Shown piece by piece: positions 60,640-64,000 of a stretch of 64,000 bases of DNA. Where the stretch lies: NCBI RefSeq assembly GCF_023276405.1, contig NZ_JALRMO010000001.1, positions 1,612,001-1,676,000 on the forward strand. Direction: 5' to 3'. This DNA is from Paenibacillus hamazuiensis. Its GTDB lineage: Bacteria; Bacillota; Bacilli; Paenibacillales; NBRC-103111. Position 1 is the first letter of the stretch. Each line of letters opens with the position of its first letter. The notes below the pieces were generated by a model. The model did not search any database. It saw only the letters and a list, made by a program, of their open reading frames with translations, and was not told where the DNA came from. A program made the position numbers and the translations under genes.

Positions 60640-62808
60640 TTGAATGCCGACGCACCCGCTATTCAAGAGGAGCCGAGACGGTATCCCCGCGGAGCGGCAG
60701 ACCTTGTTCCAAGAGCGGGCGTTGCCGCCGTTCTTCTGCTGGCTGCCGGTCTGCTGATCGCGGCTCTGCCGCAATATTTCGGCGAGCTGAAGGACCGCTG
60801 CTTGCTTGAGGAATGCGAAACGTTCTATAATCCTCCGCCGGGCGACGCATGGCTGGCTGCCCATGACCTCACACCGGCTTCGCTTGCCGCAGCCTATATG
60901 TCGATTTACGCTGCCTTCGGCTTCGTCTTCATTGGAGCAGGGGTGGTGCTGTTCTGGAAAAAGCCGCACGAGAAGATGGCCTGGATCGGGGCGATAGCGC
61001 TCGGGGCTATCGGGGCGACGTTTACGCCGGTTTTGGACGGACTGAAGGCGGGGAGTCCGTTGATGGCCTGGTCGGCAAGGCTGCTTGACTCGCTCGGCTT
61101 CACAACATTTATTCTTTTTGTATGCACCTTTCCGTCAGGCCGCTTTGCGCCGCGATGGACTTTAGGATATGCAGCGGCAGTCATCGGCTTGCGCGTACCC
61201 GGCATTTTGCTGCCGGGTACCGCGGTGGATTTGCAAGCTTGGCCGCAGCCTGTTTTTATCTGCTGGTTTTGCTTTTGGACCGTAGGCATGCTGGCGGTGA
61301 CGATTTACCGGTACCGCAAGGTTTTGGGTCCGGTCGAACGGCAGCAAGCCGCATGGGTCGTGTATGGCATCGCCTGGGCCTTGACCGGACTCATCGTCTT
61401 TACGGCGTGGTTTGTGATCGGAGGCGAAGCGGTCCAAGCCGATCCGCTGCAGCTGTATGCGATCGAAGTCGGCATTCATGCCGCGATGCTGGGAATTCCG
61501 GTGACGCTTCTGGCCGCCATGCTTCGCAAGCGGCTCTGGGATATTAATCCGCTAGTAAACCGGACATTAGTCTATGCCGCACTGACGCTTTGCATATCCA
61601 CGATTTATGCCGTCGCCGTTTGGTATTTGGGAGCCATGTTTCAGACGGGCGCGAACATGATCGTTTCGCTGCTTGCGACCGTCGCTGTCGCCATGCTGTT
61701 CGCCCCGCTGAAAGAGCTTCTCCAGCGAAGCGTCAACCGGCTCATGTACGGTAAGGTCGAAGACCCTTACACCGTACTCGATCGGCTCGGCAAACGTCTT
61801 GCCGAACCGTTGGCTCCGGAGAAGGCGCTCGATGTCATAGCCCAAACCGTACGGGAGGGACTGCGTCTACCTTATGTCCGGGTCTCGCTGATGAGCCAGT
61901 GGGACTTCGTCGCTGCGGCTGAAGCCGGCGAGCCTGCCGGACCGCTGCGCTCGCTGCCGCTCGTTTACCGCGGGGAACCGCAAGGTCTGCTGGAGCTGGC
62001 GATGCGCGGCTCCGGCGAGGAGCTTGTCCCCTCGGAGGAGCAGCTTCTCGCGTCGCTGGCCAGCCAAGCCGGGGCTATCGCTCATAACGTGCGCGTCTCG
62101 CTTGAGCTGAAAAAGCTTGCCGCCGACCTTCAGGAGTCGCGCGAACGGCTGGTGCTGGCGCGGGAAGAGGAGCATAGGCGGCTGCGGGACAACCTTCATG
62201 ACGATCTCGCTCCCCGACTGGCGGCGTTGGCGCTGACGTCCGCGGCGGCGGAGGAGCTGATCGCATCGGATCCTCACGAAGCCCGCACGCTGCTCGGCGG
62301 TCTTCGCCGGACGATTCGCGAGACGGTGGCCGACATCCGCCGGCTCGTGCAGGACCTGCGGCCCCGGGCGCTCGACGAGTTCGGCTTGCCTGAAGCGATT
62401 ATGGAGCGAATCCGGGATATGTCCATCCCGCTCAGGCATGCCGGGACGTTGATCGATTTCGAGCTCGCCGTGCCGGAGCCGCTTCCGCATTTGCCGGCCG
62501 GGGTCGAAGCCGCGGCGTACCGGATCGTCTCCGAAGCGCTGGCCAATGTCGTTAAACATGCGGAAGCGGTCCGCTGCATCGTCCGTTTATATATGGAAAC
62601 GGACGGAGAAGAACGTTTCGTTGTGGAGGTTTCCGACGACGGCAAAGGATTTCCGATGAACGAAGGGTACCCTTTAAGTTCCTGGCGGGGTGTCGGACTT
62701 CAATCGATGAAGGAGCGGGCGGAAGAACTGGGCGGAACGTTTGCAATCGAGAAGAGCAAACTTGGCGGCACCTGCATCCGTGCAGCCTTGCCGATCCGGG
62801 ATTATTAA
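60640..62808 (+). CDS. NarL-type sensor histidine kinase with GAF-like domain
   Basis: 722 residues from the TTG at 60640, eight bases after AGGGAGG. About eight membrane helices in the first 350 residues, then a GAF-like domain (about 375-510). The HisKA_3 phosphoacceptor is EEEHRRLRDNLHDDLAPRLAALALTSA with the His in LHDD; the ATPase has the N-box AAYRIVSEALANVVKHAEA, G1 VEVSDDGKGFP and G2 GVGLQSMKERAEELGG. This is the NarL/DesK class. The signal is unknown; the multi-helix sensor resembles cell-envelope sensors. Confidence 0.9.
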   Translation: MNADAPAIQEEPRRYPRGAADLVPRAGVAAVLLLAAGLLIAALPQYFGELKDRCLLEECETFYNPPPGDAWLAAHDLTPASLAAAYMSIYAAFGFVFIGAGVVLFWKKPHEKMAWIGAIALGAIGATFTPVLDGLKAGSPLMAWSARLLDSLGFTTFILFVCTFPSGRFAPRWTLGYAAAVIGLRVPGILLPGTAVDLQAWPQPVFICWFCFWTVGMLAVTIYRYRKVLGPVERQQAAWVVYGIAWALTGLIVFTAWFVIGGEAVQADPLQLYAIEVGIHAAMLGIPVTLLAAMLRKRLWDINPLVNRTLVYAALTLCISTIYAVAVWYLGAMFQTGANMIVSLLATVAVAMLFAPLKELLQRSVNRLMYGKVEDPYTVLDRLGKRLAEPLAPEKALDVIAQTVREGLRLPYVRVSLMSQWDFVAAAEAGEPAGPLRSLPLVYRGEPQGLLELAMRGSGEELVPSEEQLLASLASQAGAIAHNVRVSLELKKLAADLQESRERLVLAREEEHRRLRDNLHDDLAPRLAALALTSAAAEELIASDPHEARTLLGGLRRTIRETVADIRRLVQDLRPRALDEFGLPEAIMERIRDMSIPLRHAGTLIDFELAVPEPLPHLPAGVEAAAYRIVSEALANVVKHAEAVRCIVRLYMETDGEERFVVEVSDDGKGFPMNEGYPLSSWRGVGLQSMKERAEELGGTFAIEKSKLGGTCIRAALPIRDY

Positions 62809-62824
62809 AAGGAGGATTGACCTC

Positions 62825-63490
62825 ATGGAAGCTTTAACGATCCTGATCGCCGACGATCATCCGCTTTTCAGGCACGGCGTGCGCACGCTGATCTCGACCG
62901 TGCCGGACCTTGCCGTGCTGGACGAGGCCGCGGACGGAGAGGAGGCAGTCCGCAAGGCTTCGGAGCTCGCACCCGATATCGTGCTGATGGACATACGCAT
63001 GCCGGGCGTGAACGGCATTGAAGCGACGCGTCGCATCGCCGACGTATGTCCGGCCTGCAAAGTGCTTGTTCTGACGATGTTCGAGGATGATACGTCGGTA
63101 TTCACGGCGATGCGGGCCGGCGCCCGCGGATATGTCCTGAAGGACGCCGAAAAGGAAGATCTGCTTCGGGCCATTCGCGCCGTCGGAAGGGGCGAGGCCA
63201 TTTTTAGCCCCGGCATTGCGGCGCGGATGATCAACTATTTTGCGGCCGCCCGTCCGGCTGCCCGCGAGGAAGCTTTCCCGGAGCTGACGATGCGGGAGCG
63301 GGAGGTGCTGTACCTGATGGCGGACGGCGTGTCCAACGCAGAGATTGCAAAGCGCATGGAGCTAAGCGGAAAAACGATCGCCAATTACGTGACGAACATA
63401 TTGAACAAGCTGCAGGTTGCCGACCGTCAGGAGGCTATGAGGCTGGCGCGGGAGTCGCGGCAAGGGGCGGCGGGCGATTCGCAATTATAA
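62825..63490 (+). CDS. NarL/LuxR-family response regulator
   Basis: 221 residues from the ATG at 62825, with AAAAGGAGG upstream. Receiver domain (TILIADDHPLFRHGVRTLISTVPDLAVLDEAADGEEAVRKASELAPDIVLMDIRMPGVNGIEATRRI; Asp in LMDIRM, then VLTMF and YVLKDA) and LuxR-type HTH (LTMREREVLYLMADGVSNAEIAKRMELSGKTIANYVTNILNKLQVADRQEA). It follows the kinase gene by 16 bp as its cognate regulator. Confidence 0.95.
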   Translation: MEALTILIADDHPLFRHGVRTLISTVPDLAVLDEAADGEEAVRKASELAPDIVLMDIRMPGVNGIEATRRIADVCPACKVLVLTMFEDDTSVFTAMRAGARGYVLKDAEKEDLLRAIRAVGRGEAIFSPGIAARMINYFAAARPAAREEAFPELTMREREVLYLMADGVSNAEIAKRMELSGKTIANYVTNILNKLQVADRQEAMRLARESRQGAAGDSQL

Positions 63491-63549
63491 TGACGGGGTT
63501 TTATGGAAAGGTCGGATTAGCCCATCAGTGACATGTCAGCGACTCGTAA

Positions 63550-63578
63550 TTGAAATGGGACGAGTTTTGGTACATAAT
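63550..63578 (+). promoter_or_regulatory. Promoter of the TagO/MraY-family gene
   Basis: TTGAAA (63550-63555), a 17-bp spacer and CATAAT (63573-63578), about 38 bp before the start codon. Confidence 0.6.
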
Positions 63579-63615
63579 TGGATTAATTACCCTTTCGATT
63601 TGGAGATGAGGCTGC

Positions 63616-64000
63616 GTGTTGTTTTCACCGTTCATAGGATTTGCAGTTTCCGCCATCATAGTTATTTTGATCATGCCGTGGATACGTCGGTTGTCCGTTA
63701 AAATCGGGGCGGTCGCCGTACCCAATCACCGCACGATGCACAACATCATAATGCCCCGCCTCGGAGGGCTGGCGATGTTCATTTCCTTCATGTCCGCTAT
63801 TGCGCTGATGTATCCGAAAATATCCCCTTCCGTACCGGCGTTAGGGGGGCTTCTTGCAGCGGTGCTGCTTATTGAACTTGTCGGCATTTTGGACGATGTG
63901 TACACGCTGACAGCGAAGTGGAAGATGCTCGGCCAGATAGCGGCCGCACTGGCCGTAGCCCTGTCGGGGTATACGATCGATCAGGTCCACATTCCTTTCG
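63616..64000 (+). CDS. tagO: Polyprenyl-phosphate N-acetylhexosamine 1-phosphate transferase (TagO/MraY family), 3'-truncated
   Basis: 128 residues are visible before the window ends. The start is GTG at 63616 or TTG at 63619, after GGAGATGAGG. Motifs of the PNPT family: an N-terminal helix, then HRTMHNIIMPRLGGLAMF (the conserved His and PRxGG), and a following cytoplasmic loop with LVGILDDVYTLTAKWKMLGQ, including the two Asp residues of the active site. TagO starts wall teichoic acid or other cell-surface polymer synthesis by moving GlcNAc-1-phosphate to undecaprenyl phosphate. TagO versus WecA or another paralogue cannot be settled from the fragment. Confidence 0.85.
   Translation, partial: MLFSPFIGFAVSAIIVILIMPWIRRLSVKIGAVAVPNHRTMHNIIMPRLGGLAMFISFMSAIALMYPKISPSVPALGGLLAAVLLIELVGILDDVYTLTAKWKMLGQIAAALAVALSGYTIDQVHIPF

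Noticed and set aside
1-64000. CRISPR arrays, rRNA or tRNA genes, prophage genes, replication origin
   Set aside because: No regularly spaced repeats, cloverleaf sequences, phage structural genes or DnaA-box clusters were seen.

Overview
The window looks like chromosomal DNA of a Paenibacillaceae bacterium (Paenibacillus or Cohnella type). I infer this from the moderate-to-high GC, strong Gram-positive ribosome binding sites (GGAGG), many TTG/GTG starts, YesN-type AraC response regulators next to ABC sugar transporters, a T-box leader, PucR-type purine regulation, SLH and copper-amine-oxidase-like surface proteins, and a heterodimeric BmrCD-like exporter. No rRNA, tRNA, CRISPR array, prophage or replication origin was seen. 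One insertion sequence is present.

Layout. 1-10.4 kb: a carbohydrate uptake and degradation system (AraC-type response regulator, lipoprotein binding protein, two permeases, a GH88/105 unsaturated glucuronyl/rhamnogalacturonyl hydrolase). It is split by about 5 kb carrying an Rpn-type nuclease/transposase-like gene and a carboxylate transporter / amidohydrolase / AraC regulator module. A 30-bp direct-repeat site occurs in front of both separated halves, at nearly the same distance from a -10 box. 10.4-16.5 kb: YdjO-like zinc-ribbon protein, LysR regulator divergent from a variant EPSP synthase, DinB-like protein, and a GntR-ilvD pair. 16.7-22.9 kb: a large TPM-domain membrane protein, a PchR-like AraC regulator flanked by two previously untracked small membrane-protein genes, an MFS exporter and an MBL-fold lactonase-like enzyme.

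23-33.4 kb is a purine-salvage/catabolism region: adenosine deaminase, PucR, XdhC (PucA), a MocA/PucB-like nucleotidyltransferase and the three xanthine dehydrogenase subunits, coupled by ATGA overlaps. Inside it, on the opposite strand, is an aminotransferase behind a T-box riboswitch whose specifier reads as alanine (GCC). 33.5-40.3 kb: a single-domain chromate-transporter-like protein, an ECF sigma factor operon with a GyrI-like/BtrH-like fusion protein, a chemotaxis receptor, and a class II aldolase-phosphodiesterase operon with a perfect palindromic operator.

40.6-51.9 kb: a two-component system, then an IS1182-family element inserted in its terminator (26-bp palindromic target duplication, transposase split at an A AAA AAG slippery heptamer), then a 2485-residue secreted RHS/YD-repeat protein with Big2, FN3 and NHL modules. 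52-56 kb: a structured intergenic element followed by a heterodimeric ABC exporter. 56-59.7 kb: three surface-protein genes, two of them broken (one frameshift after the signal peptide; one in-frame amber codon exactly where an SH3-like domain should have Trp). 59.7-64 kb: a membrane protein, a NarL-type two-component system and the start of a TagO/MraY-family gene.

All calls are from reading the sequence; no database search was run. Start codons were chosen from ribosome binding sites and often differ from the longest open frame.
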